A program made the translations under genes and the position numbers. A stretch of DNA of 40,466 nt from Candidatus Nanopelagicales bacterium (lineage in GTDB: Bacteria; Actinomycetota; Actinomycetes; S36-B12; GCA-2699445), in NCBI GenBank assembly GCA_030700225.1, contig JAUYJT010000038.1, forward strand, positions 1 to 40,466, written 5' to 3'. Below the pieces are notes generated by a model, which saw only the letters and a program-made list of their open reading frames with translations, did no database searches and was not told the origin of the DNA. Below, one piece after another: positions 30,853 to 38,771 of the stretch (positions within the stretch are counted from its first letter, which is position 1; each line of letters opens with the position of its first letter).

Positions 30853-32560
30853 CGGCGGCCTTGGAGATCAACCACTGCCCGGATGCGATCACGACGCCGA
30901 CGATACCCAGTACCCCCGCGACCCAAGGCAGCGACGACGCCAGAACAGCGGCGCCTGCCAGTGAAAGCACCGCCAGGAGCAGCACGCGGCCGTCTCCGCC
31001 TCCACACGACCACAACAGCCACCGGGGCGCCACGCGGCCAGCCATCGCCCGATACATCAAGTCGTACCGGTGAAAGCAGATCATGAACATCACCCAAAAC
31101 ACGGCGGCCAAGGATCCCGGGGAGATGACTGCGACGAGGATCAACCAGGCCAGGAGTTCCACTCCCCCGGCGACCGATGGCAGTGCCCACCCGAAGCGAC
31201 CAGACACGAGCGGGAGTAACGCCGCGGACGTCCCTGGCACGGCCTTACCGGCAAGCCACGCCACAGGTCCCGCGTCGACTTGCGCCCTGATGGCCTGAGC
31301 ACCGTCGGCCGAGGCTGTCCACGTCCAGCTCCGCGCGCAGCGGGCAGCTGTGGAGTAGGCCAGAGCCACAGCGCCCAACACCAGCAGTGCGGCGAACGTC
31401 CAGCTCGGCGTCAAGATGGCAGCCGTGATGCTGATGACCAGCCATCTTTCGCCGATCGGGAAGTAGATGAGGTCCTTCAGCCCGCGAAGGCCGCTTCGGT
31501 TGTTCATCCGGGCCGACCGCTTCAACAGGGCCGACTGTGTGTCCGTGGCGGCGTTCGTTTCGGTCAGCGGGCGAGCGGCCCGCGCGGTTTCCCGCTGGGC
31601 CCGTACCCGTGCGAACGTGTAGTCACTTAGGTGCCGGACGGTTTGCAGCGTCATCGTGGCCGCCGCGGCCAGCCAGATGTCGGTTCCCGCCGCAGCGGCG
31701 CCGACCGCGAGACCGGCGTAGACGAGATACTCTTTGATCCGGTCAGTTGAGGCGTCAAGCCAGGCGCCGACAGCGCTGAAGCGGCCGGTCAGTCTGGCGA
31801 CTTCACCGTCAGAACAGTCGATTACAAGGGCGACCTGCAGCAATAGGGCGCCGACGATCATCGCCGCCCGGTTCCCTGACGCGAAGCATGCCGCCGCTGC
31901 CACGCCGGTCGCCAGGGAGGCAAGAGTCAGCGAATTCGGTGACCATCCACGCCGGGCTCCCAGCGCACTGAGAGGCTTGCTGAGCCTACGCAGTACCAGC
32001 TTGGAGTAGACGCCGTCATCGGAGCGGTTCGCGCGCGCCAGACGGATCCGAGCGACATCTTGTGCCGACAGGTCCGGCACTGCCCCGCCGGGCTCCGGCA
32101 ACGGCCAAGGCTCGATGTCCTCGGCGGCCACGGGCACACCTTCGCGGACAACGGCCAACAAGGCCCAGCCGAAGGGGTCATCGCCGGTCACACCCCAACT
32201 CTGGGCAAGCGCGGCCGCATCGCGCAGGGCGCGTGCGGCCCTGGCTCGGTCAGAGGCGCCGATCCACATCAGGCCGACGGTCGCAGCATCCGGATCCGCT
32301 GCACGATGCCGACTCGTGCCCACATCGACGATCCGGTGATGCAGCACCCGGAGCGACGGCTCCCCCTGGCGTGTCACGAACGCCGTCGTCGCTCTAGGCC
32401 GCCCCGAACACAGGTCTTCCATAGCCCCGGCCGGCAGGCGCGAACGATCCGAAACCAGCACGACCGGTCCACCCTGGCCGTCCAGCTCGTCGGCGGCACG
32501 GAACAGGGATCCCGAAAGATCCGTCCCGGCAACTGTGATCACGGCTGGCTCTTGCGCCAT
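30845..32560 (-). CDS. CDP-alcohol phosphatidyltransferase fused to N- and C-terminal domains
   Basis: 571 residues in three parts. Residues 1-170 are soluble and may derive from a nucleotide- or sugar-phosphate-binding fold, which I cannot name. The middle has the complete catalytic motif: D248-x2-D251-G-E-V-A-R-x8-G-x3-D269-x3-D273, with surrounding membrane helices. The last 200 residues hold more membrane segments, with F-H-R-Y-D-L-M-Y-R and W-L-L-W-S-C-G-G-G-D-G-R, resembling an actinobacterial C-terminal domain of unknown function attached to such enzymes. It probably makes a membrane-linked phosphodiester from a CDP-activated unit. It overlaps the downstream CDP-alcohol gene by eight bases. 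Confidence 0.88.
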   Translation of the reverse strand: MAQEPAVITVAGTDLSGSLFRAADELDGQGGPVVLVSDRSRLPAGAMEDLCSGRPRATTAFVTRQGEPSLRVLHHRIVDVGTSRHRAADPDAATVGLMWIGASDRARAARALRDAAALAQSWGVTGDDPFGWALLAVVREGVPVAAEDIEPWPLPEPGGAVPDLSAQDVARIRLARANRSDDGVYSKLVLRRLSKPLSALGARRGWSPNSLTLASLATGVAAAACFASGNRAAMIVGALLLQVALVIDCSDGEVARLTGRFSAVGAWLDASTDRIKEYLVYAGLAVGAAAAGTDIWLAAAATMTLQTVRHLSDYTFARVRAQRETARAARPLTETNAATDTQSALLKRSARMNNRSGLRGLKDLIYFPIGERWLVISITAAILTPSWTFAALLVLGAVALAYSTAARCARSWTWTASADGAQAIRAQVDAGPVAWLAGKAVPGTSAALLPLVSGRFGWALPSVAGGVELLAWLILVAVISPGSLAAVFWVMFMICFHRYDLMYRAMAGRVAPRWLLWSCGGGDGRVLLLAVLSLAGAAVLASSLPWVAGVLGIVGVVIASGQWLISKAADD

Positions 32561-32590
32561 GCGCCCAAGCGTCGGCCGGAAGCGCCCGGG

Positions 32591-33370
32591 CTACACCTCG
32601 TCATCGCGATCATCCTCGTCGGTGCGACGGCGGCCAACGCGAGCCTCAGATCGCATCGTGCGCATTACTTGGACGGCCGTGTCAGGGTCTACCGGCGCAG
32701 CGCCCTTCGCTGTGAGCAAGACGACCCTGGTAGCCAAGGTCCTCAGCAGCTTCGGGTCTCGGCTCACCACGACCAGCGCCATGCCCTTGGACATCAAGTC
32801 CTGAAGTTGCGGAACGCACGTGGGCCGGAAGCCCTGTGTCCCCACCTCGGCCATTGAGTCAAGCGCCAACAGATTCACCGGCGCACTCGTAGCCACGCAG
32901 AAGGCCAACTGCCGAAGCATGAATGACGAGGTCTCATCGACCGGGCGATGGATGATCCTTCGGACACCGGCACGTTCCGCGATCGAATCGAACCGCTCGT
33001 CTATCTCACGATCCGTCATGCCGTGGATGCCCGCCAGAAGACGCAGGGACTGCCCGATGCTCAGAGTCTTCACCTGTCGGAAGCGCGGCACCGGAAGCAG
33101 AAGCGACCTCGGCGGAACGACAACGGAGCCTTCGTCCGGATCAACCAGTCCGGACATCAGCCTCATCACGGTCTGACGGCGGTGGGTACTTGAGTCCACG
33201 ATGAACAAAGCCTCGCCCGGGTTCACCTCCATGGTGACGTTACGCAGGATCCAGTAGGGGCGACGGTCCTTGCCACCGGCCAGCGTCGGGATGCGGGAGA
33301 AGCGCCGCCGAGTGCGCTTGACGATCAGCCCCCGTGCGCCAACATCGGCGAGGGCAGCGGTCGGCTTCAC
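32591..33370 (-). CDS. Degenerate ABC transporter ATP-binding protein (TagH-like)
   Basis: 259 residues following the layout of polysaccharide exporter ATPases (TagH/RfbB type): W-I-L-R-N-V-T-M-E-V-N-P-G-E-A-L, then the P-loop position, L-D at Walker B and a D-x-F-R-like segment. Key residues are lost. Walker A is V-D-S-S-T-H-R-R-Q-T (58-67) with no G-K-[ST]. Walker B keeps Asp171 but Ser172 replaces the catalytic Glu. The signature region S-S-F-M-L-R-Q-L-A-F-C lacks the L-S-G-G-Q type motif, and the switch His is Arg204. The reading frame is intact. It probably cannot hydrolyse ATP by itself. It overlaps the permease gene by four bases. Confidence 0.85.
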   Translation of the reverse strand: MKPTAALADVGARGLIVKRTRRRFSRIPTLAGGKDRRPYWILRNVTMEVNPGEALFIVDSSTHRRQTVMRLMSGLVDPDEGSVVVPPRSLLLPVPRFRQVKTLSIGQSLRLLAGIHGMTDREIDERFDSIAERAGVRRIIHRPVDETSSFMLRQLAFCVATSAPVNLLALDSMAEVGTQGFRPTCVPQLQDLMSKGMALVVVSRDPKLLRTLATRVVLLTAKGAAPVDPDTAVQVMRTMRSEARVGRRRTDEDDRDDEV

Positions 33371-34245
33371 TCGACCCGCCGTATCTCATCCACGCGTGAC
33401 CGCAACAGGACCAGGCCGAATACGAACAAGGCCAGAGTGACGCCGAAACTAGTCGCGTAACCCGTCCAAGACACGAGTACCTCATCGGGCCACAGAGAGG
33501 CCCGGTAGAAACCCAGGATGCCGTAGAAAGGATTCACATACAGCAATGATCCGAACCATGATGGGAAGTCTCTGGTCGCCCAAAAGATCGGGCTGAGCCA
33601 GAAGAACATGCGCAGGACGACCCCCGAAATCATGGCGACGTCCGGCAGATTCACGGCCAGGGCGGCTCCGATCATCGCGAACGCCATGCAGAGAATGAAC
33701 TGCAGCGCCATCGCGACCGGGAACAAGATCAGTCCCCAAGTGGGTGGCTTACCTCCCAAGATCACGAACGCGGCGATCACTGGGAACGACAAGAGGAACT
33801 CGCTCAAACCCAGTAGAACCCAGCGCATCGGCCAAAACATGACCGGAAGCGGACTGAACAAGAGCAGATCGTCGAACTTCGTGAATGTCTTGGGACCCTT
33901 CCTGATGGCGGTCCCAAGCCAGGTGAACGGATACAGACCGGTCACCAAGTAGACGACCATCGGTGCCAATCCGACTCGCACGCCTCCGAATATGTAAGTG
34001 AAGACGAACCACATCATCACGGCGAAGAGGAACGGTTCTGCCAGCGTCCAAAGGATTCCGAGCCGGAAGCGATCGTACGAAGACTTGATGTCCTGCCGCG
34101 TGAGAAGAGCTAGCGTTCTGCGGTGGGTCACGATGCTACGCACCGTGTGCGACAGGGAATCCCTGCCGCCGCGACGCCTCTTGCGCCCCTCTCCGGCAGC
34201 CGGGGGACGTTGACTGGACTCGATAGGTCCAGCTGCTGTCGGCAT
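33367..34245 (-). CDS. ABC-2 type polysaccharide/teichoic acid exporter permease (TagG-like)
   Basis: 292 residues: a cytoplasmic N-terminus, R-Q-D-I-K-S-S-Y-D-R-F-R-L-G-I-L-W (a typical interfacial helix), then six membrane helices with L-N-P-F-Y-G-I-L-G-F-Y-R-like V-N-P-F-Y near the end. This is the membrane half of exporters that move lipid-linked polysaccharide or teichoic acid outward. Its partner ATPase, directly downstream, is degenerate, so a second ATPase encoded elsewhere may be required. Confidence 0.9.
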   Translation of the reverse strand: MPTAAGPIESSQRPPAAGEGRKRRRGGRDSLSHTVRSIVTHRRTLALLTRQDIKSSYDRFRLGILWTLAEPFLFAVMMWFVFTYIFGGVRVGLAPMVVYLVTGLYPFTWLGTAIRKGPKTFTKFDDLLLFSPLPVMFWPMRWVLLGLSEFLLSFPVIAAFVILGGKPPTWGLILFPVAMALQFILCMAFAMIGAALAVNLPDVAMISGVVLRMFFWLSPIFWATRDFPSWFGSLLYVNPFYGILGFYRASLWPDEVLVSWTGYATSFGVTLALFVFGLVLLRSRVDEIRRVE

Positions 34246-34247
34246 TG

Positions 34248-35537
34248 CTAGTGCGCCCTGGCCGACGTCAGTCCATCGCTGCGGGATCTCCGCTCCTGGC
34301 GAAGCTCATCGAGCTTGTCCCTGGTCCGCATGATTTCAATGCAGGCGTCAACCCAACGGCGCAGTTGTTGCCCAGGGGCCGTGTCCCCGAAGTAGTGAGC
34401 GGCCCACGGTGCCATCCGCTCCTGGTAATCGGTGCCGACGAGCATCTCGTCGAGGATCGCCGGAAGTCGATCGGCGTCGGCGGGCTTCAGCAGGTCCATG
34501 CTCTCAAGGAATCCGCCCATCCCTTGTGCCTCCGGTTCCACTGGCTCAGTGATGACCATTGGCTTCAGTGTGGCCAACCAATCGACCGCTACAGCGGAGA
34601 TGTCGCTAATGCACGCGTCCGCGACCCCGAACTGCCAGTCCAGGTGCGGCGTCATGTCCCAGATGTGTCCAGCGCCCGGGTCAGCTTTGTTGGCGGCCTG
34701 AAGCAACTTGCGTGAGCGGGCGATCGCCGCCCTGTACTCGGGCTGGTCCACGCCGCTGCGGGGATGAACCCGGACGATGAGACGGTAGCGATCGCTCGCC
34801 GTTAGCGCGCGCAGTATCCGTTCTCCGTGAGTGGCCAGCGAGCCATACCGCATGCTGCGACGATCTCCCTCCCACGTCGGTGCGTAGAAGATGATCTTCC
34901 GGTCGTCGCTTCGGACGAAGATTGGAGGCGGCTGGATACAGTCCAGCTGTGGGCGGCCGATCTGCCGCGTTCGCTCTTGCACGTCGTAGTGGAGGAAGGC
35001 CTTGCCGAGCCGCCGCGCAGCCGCCTCGCCAGCGATGAACGCGAAGTCGAACGCGTTGTGAACGCCGGAAACCATGTAGCTCTTGTCGCTCTCCCCGTGA
35101 CAGATCGACACGTGCACAGCGTCAGCGAACCGAAGCATGCTCATGTTCCGGTTGTTGTTGTTCACGTATAGGAACATCTTCACGTTGTTGTCGGCGACGA
35201 ATAGCTCAACGTCCTCGATCGCGGGGAGATACTCGACATCGACTGGACACTCGCTCCCGATCGCGGCGGCGGCCGTCACCTGGCGGGTCAGAACGACGGT
35301 CCTGACGTGGCGGTCCAGTTCCCGCAGCGGGCCGTACCACTGACGGACCTGATACAGATTGGTCACGTTGTCGGGGAAGTACAAGATGACTTCGTAAGGC
35401 CCGGGCTTCCTCGGCGTGGCGGGAATAGCCGCCCACTCTCTTTCCGCCGCGATTCTGTCGCGTTCCGCGCGAGCCGCACCACGGATTCTGGACAAGCTCC
35501 TTCGCACATTCACAGCCAGAGTGTAATCGTGCGGCAC
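34248..35537 (-). CDS. CDP-glycerol glycerophosphotransferase-like (TagF family) protein
   Basis: 429 residues. The C-terminal two thirds show the TagF pattern: a G-x-H-N-type H-G-E-S-D-K-S-Y-M-V-S site, F-Y-A-P-T-W-E-G-D, R-V-H-P-R-S-G and D-A-C-I-S-D-I-S-A-V-A-V-D-W, matching the acceptor and CDP-glycerol-binding motifs of teichoic acid polymerases. The N-terminal region contains Y-F-P-D-N-V-T-N-L-Y and R-Q-W-Y-G-P-L-R-E-L. It is probably a peripheral membrane enzyme adding phosphoalcohol units from a CDP donor. It lies next to the exporter genes on the same strand. Confidence 0.87.
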   Translation of the reverse strand: MPHDYTLAVNVRRSLSRIRGAARAERDRIAAEREWAAIPATPRKPGPYEVILYFPDNVTNLYQVRQWYGPLRELDRHVRTVVLTRQVTAAAAIGSECPVDVEYLPAIEDVELFVADNNVKMFLYVNNNNRNMSMLRFADAVHVSICHGESDKSYMVSGVHNAFDFAFIAGEAAARRLGKAFLHYDVQERTRQIGRPQLDCIQPPPIFVRSDDRKIIFYAPTWEGDRRSMRYGSLATHGERILRALTASDRYRLIVRVHPRSGVDQPEYRAAIARSRKLLQAANKADPGAGHIWDMTPHLDWQFGVADACISDISAVAVDWLATLKPMVITEPVEPEAQGMGGFLESMDLLKPADADRLPAILDEMLVGTDYQERMAPWAAHYFGDTAPGQQLRRWVDACIEIMRTRDKLDELRQERRSRSDGLTSARAH

Positions 35538-35561
35538 GCCGAGCCCAAAGACACGCCGCGC

Positions 35562-36803
35562 CTACGATCCGTCGCTGTGCAGGGTCGCACGGGCCCGTCG
35601 CTTGGCCCGCGCGAACAATCCCAAGTCGGGAGCAGTGGACGTCGCGACACTCTTCTTGCGCGACTTCGCCGGGAATCCCACGGCCAGGAGCCCCTTGACA
35701 GCGATAGTCGCAGCTTCGATCGGAACATCGGTGGGTGTCGTCGCCTCAGCCGAGGCAGTGTCGTCGGCGATCTGAGCGCCGCCGTCACGCAATGTGGCCG
35801 TGCTCCCGACAACGTGTACGTCCATCGCGTCGATCTTGTCCGCGAACTCCTCATCGCGCTCGTGAGCCTTCTTGCGCGCCCATTCCGGTGTCGCGATGCC
35901 CGGCTCTTGAGCGCCGGGGACCCGGTCCTCAACCATTGACCGCGTCAGCCCTTGCCTGATCTGCCGGTAGTAGGTGGGCCAATCAAGGTCATCGACGACG
36001 GACTCGTTCAGCTGGCGGATGAACTCAGCCTCAGGAGCCGTCATCGATCTATTCCCCGAAGCGGTCCCGTCGGCGGCCAGGAAGTCGTCGGGCAGGTCGA
36101 GGAGTTGAGCGAAGGCCCTTGGTACGGCGAGGCGGTCCCCCTCCCGGACGATAATCACGTGAACTCCCTGCGGCCCAACGACCTGCGCCCAACGTGAAAC
36201 CTGGTCAGCATGATCATGCCGCTTCCAGAACCGGGCCACCGCTCGGCGCCTCGGCTCGGCGAACACCAGCTCCAGCCAGTCCTCAAAGCGACTACGGGCT
36301 CCCGACTTGACCGTCTGTTGCCAAACGGAAGGCAGAATCGATGCCAGAGACCTCAGCGAGATAACGACTTCGACCCGACCGGGTCCGCCTAACTCGTCGA
36401 CCAATTCGCGAGCCACCTCAGCGTCTATGTCATCAAGAAGCTCGCTGCTGATGATTGTCCGGCCTTCGGGGAAAGACGTGGCCTCCTTCTTGAGCTTGTC
36501 CCAGTAGACGCGCTCGTAGGTGAAAGCCCCCTTCTTCCTCCAGCCAAACGGCCGCTCCAGGAACGCGAGCATGCTTCGGTGGTGATACTTCCCGTTGCCC
36601 GGATACAGCACTCCACGGTCACGCAGGTCTGACCGTTTGTGCGCCAGGGTCGTCTGCAGAGCAGTTGTGCCCGTCTTGTGCACCCCAACATGCAGAAGCA
36701 CGCATCCTGCGGGGACGGGCTCCAGCCGCGCACTGTCCTCACGGAAGGATTCTGAAGTCACCGGCCCAGCGTAGTCATGCCGCCCTGAGACATCATCTGA
36801 CAC
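35562..36803 (-). CDS. Sulfotransferase-like P-loop protein (paralogue A)
   Basis: 413 residues from GTG 36803; GTG 36761 is an alternative, while the frame further up runs into the divergent gene. The core begins L-L-H-V-G-V-H-K-T-G-T-T-A-L-Q, the 5'-phosphosulfate-binding loop type of sulfotransferases, then G-V-L-Y-P-G and I-I-S-S-E-L-L, with V-E-V-V-I-S-L-R-S-L-A-S as the likely 3'-phosphate strand. The C-terminal 90 residues are basic and low in complexity. A sulfate donor (PAPS) reaction on a glycan is expected by family; the acceptor is unknown. It is paralogous to the next gene, which is head to head. Confidence 0.82.
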   Translation of the reverse strand: MSDDVSGRHDYAGPVTSESFREDSARLEPVPAGCVLLHVGVHKTGTTALQTTLAHKRSDLRDRGVLYPGNGKYHHRSMLAFLERPFGWRKKGAFTYERVYWDKLKKEATSFPEGRTIISSELLDDIDAEVARELVDELGGPGRVEVVISLRSLASILPSVWQQTVKSGARSRFEDWLELVFAEPRRRAVARFWKRHDHADQVSRWAQVVGPQGVHVIIVREGDRLAVPRAFAQLLDLPDDFLAADGTASGNRSMTAPEAEFIRQLNESVVDDLDWPTYYRQIRQGLTRSMVEDRVPGAQEPGIATPEWARKKAHERDEEFADKIDAMDVHVVGSTATLRDGGAQIADDTASAEATTPTDVPIEAATIAVKGLLAVGFPAKSRKKSVATSTAPDLGLFARAKRRARATLHSDGS

Positions 36804-36849
36804 GTCGCCTAGATCAGCCGGGGAGTCAGCAAGTGGGTACTCTCCACGC

Positions 36850-38049
36850 GTGAGCGTTTCCGGATCCGAGTCGGACGCGCCCGCGCCCGTGTTGAAACCG
36901 GGCGACGGGTCCGTCCTTTTGCACATCGGAGTGCCCAAGACGGGGACCACGGCGCTGCAAGCAGCCCTGGCCGCATCGAGACCGGAGCTTGAGTCCCTCG
37001 GTGTCCTGTACCCAGGTGCCAAGCAGTCCCACCACGCCGCAGTGCGCGCGGCCCTGCGGGAACCATGGGGCTGGGGGGCGCAACCGGAGCAGGTCGATCC
37101 CGCACCGTGGCATGAACTCGTTTCCGAGGTAGCGAACTCGCCCGATCGCGTTGTCATCAGCAGCGAATTCCTGACCGTGGCCAGCGGCGAAAAGGCCGAG
37201 TCCGTGATCCGTGGAATGGGCGACCGCCGCACAGTCGTGGTCATCACGCTGCGCCCACTGGCCGCACTCACGCCGAGCAGCTACCAGCAGTTCCTCAAGT
37301 ACGGCCACCGGCTCACCTACGAGGAGTGGCTCCACACGGTTCTGCCCTATGAGGGCGATCCACAAGAACAGCCGTACTGGATGCGGGGCGACTACGCGGC
37401 ACTCGTAGACAGATGGACACGGCTCGTCGGCCCGGAGAACCTAGTCGTCATCGTGCTCGATCCAGCCGACCGCGAGAGTCTCTTCCGTGATGTGGCTCGG
37501 TTGCTGTCCATCCCGGCTTCAACGCTGCTCGCCAACCGCCAGGTCATAGCGAACCGCTCCATGACCGCTGCGGAGTCGGCTCTACTGCTGAAGCTGAACC
37601 TGGCCTTCCGGGGCCCGAGGGACTGGGCCTGGTACGAACGCTATGTCCGCCGCGGACTTGTCCGCGCACTAGTCGAGCAACGCGATCCGGCGCCGGACGA
37701 ACCGATGCTGGTAACCCCGGTGTGGGCACAGGAGGAACTCCTCCGGGTGGCGCTGGACTCAATCGTGCGGATCCGCGAGTCGGGAGTCTGCGTGCTCGGC
37801 GATCTGAACTCCCTCGCGACGCCCGTGGACCGCGACGTGGTCGCGTTGGATCACGCGAGCCCGACCCTGCCGCTGGAAGCCTGCGAGATCGCTGTTCGCG
37901 GCATGGCGGAGCGGATCCCCGCTGTGCGCGGTCGGTCTGGGAGTACGAAGAAGCCGACGTTCCGCACCCGAGCCTCCCACCGGCTGCGCAGAGCTAAGAA
38001 ACAGTGGAAGGCTCGCGCGGCGCAACGCGGGTCCGGCCCATCCGTCTGA
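36850..38049 (+). CDS. Sulfotransferase-like P-loop protein (paralogue B)
   Basis: 399 residues from GTG 36850. The same signature as its divergent neighbour: L-L-H-I-G-V-P-K-T-G-T-T-A-L-Q, G-V-L-Y-P-G, S-H-H-A-A-V and V-V-V-I-T-L-R-P-L-A-A-L, plus a shared N-R-S-M-T-A-x-E region near residue 240. The basic C-terminus (R-L-R-R-A-K-K-Q-W-K) resembles that of paralogue A. Starts are 46 bases apart if GTG 36803 is used for A, so their promoters must overlap. The pair likely arose by an inverted duplication. Function by family: sulfate transfer to a surface glycan or polymer. Confidence 0.82.
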   Translation: MSVSGSESDAPAPVLKPGDGSVLLHIGVPKTGTTALQAALAASRPELESLGVLYPGAKQSHHAAVRAALREPWGWGAQPEQVDPAPWHELVSEVANSPDRVVISSEFLTVASGEKAESVIRGMGDRRTVVVITLRPLAALTPSSYQQFLKYGHRLTYEEWLHTVLPYEGDPQEQPYWMRGDYAALVDRWTRLVGPENLVVIVLDPADRESLFRDVARLLSIPASTLLANRQVIANRSMTAAESALLLKLNLAFRGPRDWAWYERYVRRGLVRALVEQRDPAPDEPMLVTPVWAQEELLRVALDSIVRIRESGVCVLGDLNSLATPVDRDVVALDHASPTLPLEACEIAVRGMAERIPAVRGRSGSTKKPTFRTRASHRLRRAKKQWKARAAQRGSGPSV

Positions 38050-38078
38050 GGTAGCGTCAACTACGCGGAGGTGATCGA

Positions 38079-38771
38079 GTGGCGGGGCAGGCAGTGATCC
38101 TGGCGGCCGGAATGGGCACCCGGCTCGGGCGACCATTCCCCAAGCCGTTGACGCCGCTGGAAGACGGCCGGTCGATCATGCAGCAACAGATCGAGAACCT
38201 CGGCTCGGCGCTGCCCGACCACCAGATCGTGATCGTCGTCGGCTTCAAGTGCGAACTGATCATGGAGCGCTTCCCTGACGTGCTCTACGTCTACAACGAG
38301 ATGTTCGACCAGACCAACACGTCGAAGAGCCTGCTCAAGGCACTGCGGGTCTCAGGTTCGGCAGGCGTGCTGTGGATGAATGGCGATGTTGTCTTCGATC
38401 CGCGCATCCTGACGCGGATCGATCCGCTGATGCGGGATGACCGAAGCTTCGTGTGCGTCAACACCGCAACCGTCGGCGAGGAGGAAGTCAAGTACTCGGT
38501 GGATGAAGCCGGATTCGTCCTTGAGCTGTCCAAGACTGTGGCCAGCCCCCTGGGGGAGGCCGTCGGCATCAACTTCGTGGCCGCGCATGACAAGGACCTG
38601 CTCATTACCCACCTGGCGGACGTCGAGGATCAGGACTACTTCGAGCGGGGAATCGAAGTAGCCATCGAGAAAGAGGACCTGCGCGTCCTTCCTGTGGACA
38701 TCACGGACCTGTTCGCGGTGGAGGTCGACTTCGAGGCCGATCTCGAACGAGCCAACCGATCGATCCGTTGA
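38079..38771 (+). CDS. Nucleotidyltransferase (sugar-phosphate/phosphocholine cytidylyltransferase type)
   Basis: 230 residues from GTG 38079 with GGAGG seven bases upstream. The N-terminus has A-V-I-L-A-A-G-M-G-T-R-L-G-R and P-K-P-L-T-P-L, the nucleotide-binding loop and lysine of NTP transferases, and W-M-N-G-D-V-V-F-D supplies a metal-binding aspartate. Its short length and G-x-N-F-V fit the LicC/phosphocholine- or inositol-phosphate-cytidylyltransferase group. It would make the CDP- or NDP-activated unit used by the CDP-alcohol enzymes, though the nucleotide cannot be told. Its stop overlaps the Stealth start (TTGA). Confidence 0.85.
   Translation: MAGQAVILAAGMGTRLGRPFPKPLTPLEDGRSIMQQQIENLGSALPDHQIVIVVGFKCELIMERFPDVLYVYNEMFDQTNTSKSLLKALRVSGSAGVLWMNGDVVFDPRILTRIDPLMRDDRSFVCVNTATVGEEEVKYSVDEAGFVLELSKTVASPLGEAVGINFVAAHDKDLLITHLADVEDQDYFERGIEVAIEKEDLRVLPVDITDLFAVEVDFEADLERANRSIR

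Noticed and set aside
36804-37271. Upstream extension of sulfotransferase-like paralogue A
   Set aside because: It lies opposite the well-supported divergent paralogue B and has arginine/serine-rich shadow composition.
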